A stretch of 54,543 nucleotides of DNA, from assembly GCA_036562565.1 (NCBI GenBank), contig DATCJY010000051.1:1-54543 (forward strand), in the 5' to 3' direction. The notes under the pieces are model-generated. The model saw only the letters and a list, made by a program, of their open reading frames with translations. It was not told the DNA's origin and did no database searches. A program made the translations under genes and the position numbers. How positions within the stretch are numbered: the first letter of the stretch is position 1; each line of letters starts with the position of its first letter. This stretch comes from DATCJY01 sp036562565 (GTDB lineage: Bacteria; Bacteroidota; Bacteroidia; Flavobacteriales_D; Sanyastnellaceae). Below are positions 53,761 to 54,543 of this stretch, in pieces.

Positions 53761-54543
53761 TTAATAGGATACCGCAATGAGAACATTTCCTGTTTTATAT
53801 CCGCTCTCTACATATCGTGTGGCTTCTACAATCTCTTCAAGTGAATAGATGCGGTCGATGACCGGACTAAATGCTCCAATTTCATGGAGTTCTTTTAAAT
53901 AATCGATATCGGCCTGCTTCATAGTCGGAATAGGAAACAACAGTTTTCTACCACCGAGGAGTGGTGTTACGAGTGCAAGAAATGGATTTTGACCACCCGG
54001 CCCTAGTTCGGTAGAGATGTAAATCCCTTTTGGTTTGAGTATGCGTTTACACTTCCCAAATGTGCTTTTGACCACAGCGTCAAATACAAAATCAAACTGC
54101 TCATTTCTTTGAGTGAAATCCTCAGTGGTGTAATCAATCACGCGGTCGGCTCCAATTGAAAGCACTAAATCAATATGGTTGGTATCACAAACCGCAGTAA
54201 CATGCGCATTGAGGTGTTTGATGAGTTGAACTGCTGCAGAACCAATAGCTCCCGTTGCACCATTTACCAAAACTCTATGGCCCGGTTGAACCTTAGCTGC
54301 TCGGATATTATTGAGTGCGTAGTGTGCTCCCTCTGTTAATGCCACGCAATCCTGAAAAGTTTTGTTCGCAGAAAGAGTACTCATCGTTGCGGTTTCCGGA
54401 AGAGTCATAAACTCTGCATAAGCGCCAAAAGTTGAATCATTATAGCCAAACACTTTGTCTCCCACCTTGAAGCGAGTTACATCATCTCCAATACCAACAA
54501 TCTCACCTGCAAATTCACTCCCGAGTATTTTGTTTTTAGGTTT
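53761..54543 (-). CDS. NAD(P)-dependent zinc-type alcohol dehydrogenase / quinone oxidoreductase (partial)
   Basis: The frame is open to the window edge: 260 codons are visible and the N-terminus lies beyond 54543. The internal GTG at 54465 is not the true start, because the codons before it read ILGSEFAGEIVGIGDDV, a standard GroES-like segment of medium-chain dehydrogenases. The NADPH-binding Rossmann motif is VNGATGAIGSAAVQLIKHL, followed by GADRVIDYTTEDF, and the C-terminus is RYVESGYKTGNVLIAV. There are no zinc-ligand cysteines in the visible part, so it probably acts like quinone oxidoreductases (QOR/YhdH-like). The substrate is unknown. Confidence 0.93.
   Translation of the reverse strand, partial: KPKNKILGSEFAGEIVGIGDDVTRFKVGDKVFGYNDSTFGAYAEFMTLPETATMSTLSANKTFQDCVALTEGAHYALNNIRAAKVQPGHRVLVNGATGAIGSAAVQLIKHLNAHVTAVCDTNHIDLVLSIGADRVIDYTTEDFTQRNEQFDFVFDAVVKSTFGKCKRILKPKGIYISTELGPGGQNPFLALVTPLLGGRKLLFPIPTMKQADIDYLKELHEIGAFSPVIDRIYSLEEIVEATRYVESGYKTGNVLIAVSY

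Noticed and set aside
53887..54465. Complete dehydrogenase gene starting at GTG 54465
   Set aside because: The frame continues upstream to the window edge with clear family sequence; annotated as partial instead.
1..54543. tRNA, rRNA, tmRNA, transposase, integrase or prophage genes
   Set aside because: Every gap was read for these; none shows cloverleaf-like or known RNA patterns, and no mobile-element protein is encoded.

Overview
The window is chromosomal DNA from a member of the Bacteroidota. The evidence is three proteins ending in canonical type IX secretion (T9SS) type A sorting domains, a PorV/PorQ-family outer-membrane protein, a carboxypeptidase-regulatory-like TonB-dependent receptor, lipoproteins with Bacteroidota-style lipoboxes, gene starts without clear Shine-Dalgarno sequences, and recurrent TAnnTTCG boxes upstream of genes that resemble the phylum's -7 promoter element (TAnnTTTG). 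The order cannot be fixed from this window; the mix looks Flavobacteriales-like. I see no rRNA, tRNA, CRISPR array, transposase, integrase or prophage. Apart from the partial gene at the right edge, all 38 genes appear intact.

Layout. (1) 1-12306, minus strand: an OstA/LptA-like envelope protein, purA, a Fur-family repressor, a complete tripartite RND efflux operon (adaptor, pump, outer-membrane factor), a small His/Asp-repeat secreted protein and a bifunctional (p)ppGpp synthetase/hydrolase. (2) 12489-17369, plus strand: a Wzi/RemB-like outer-membrane protein, a DUF255 thioredoxin-domain protein, a coupled YD-like secreted protein and a small Lys-rich secreted protein. (3) 17434-26920: a terminator-bounded three-gene surface module made of a TonB-dependent receptor, a ~1,414-aa secreted protein with a divergent T9SS-like C-terminus, and a PorV/PorQ-like barrel. 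It is preceded by a 314-bp leader that carries a 12-bp dyad and three TTAACAGA boxes at exact 22-bp spacing. (4) 26956-29510: greA and a HIT protein converge on a yidD-lipoprotein-hemB operon; a perfect 15-bp hairpin holds both stop codons in its loop. (5) 29613-37160: a tight plus-strand run of a YbdG-like channel, a CPBP protease, a SUI1 factor, a THUMP-domain RNA methyltransferase, an SDR and an amidohydrolase, followed by a processive glycosyltransferase. (6) 37176-45260, minus strand: an M1 metallopeptidase with a T9SS domain, a 1,583-aa fibronectin-III/jelly-roll T9SS protein and an unknown cytoplasmic protein. (7) 45448-50314, plus strand: pyrD, an MFS transporter, moaC, a MobB-like/MobA fusion and a Ycf48-like lipoprotein, the last three physically overlapping. 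(8) 50423-54543: an FG-GAP/UnbV T9SS protein, a Ser/Cys-rich small secreted protein and a partial quinone-oxidoreductase-type dehydrogenase.

Most of the window is housekeeping (purines, pyrimidines, heme, molybdopterin, stringent response, transcription elongation) interleaved with cell-surface and secretion genes. The part most likely to be an under-described system is the receptor / CTD protein / PorV-like module at 17.4-26.9 kb. Its surface-assembly role is inferred from domain content and gene order, not proven.
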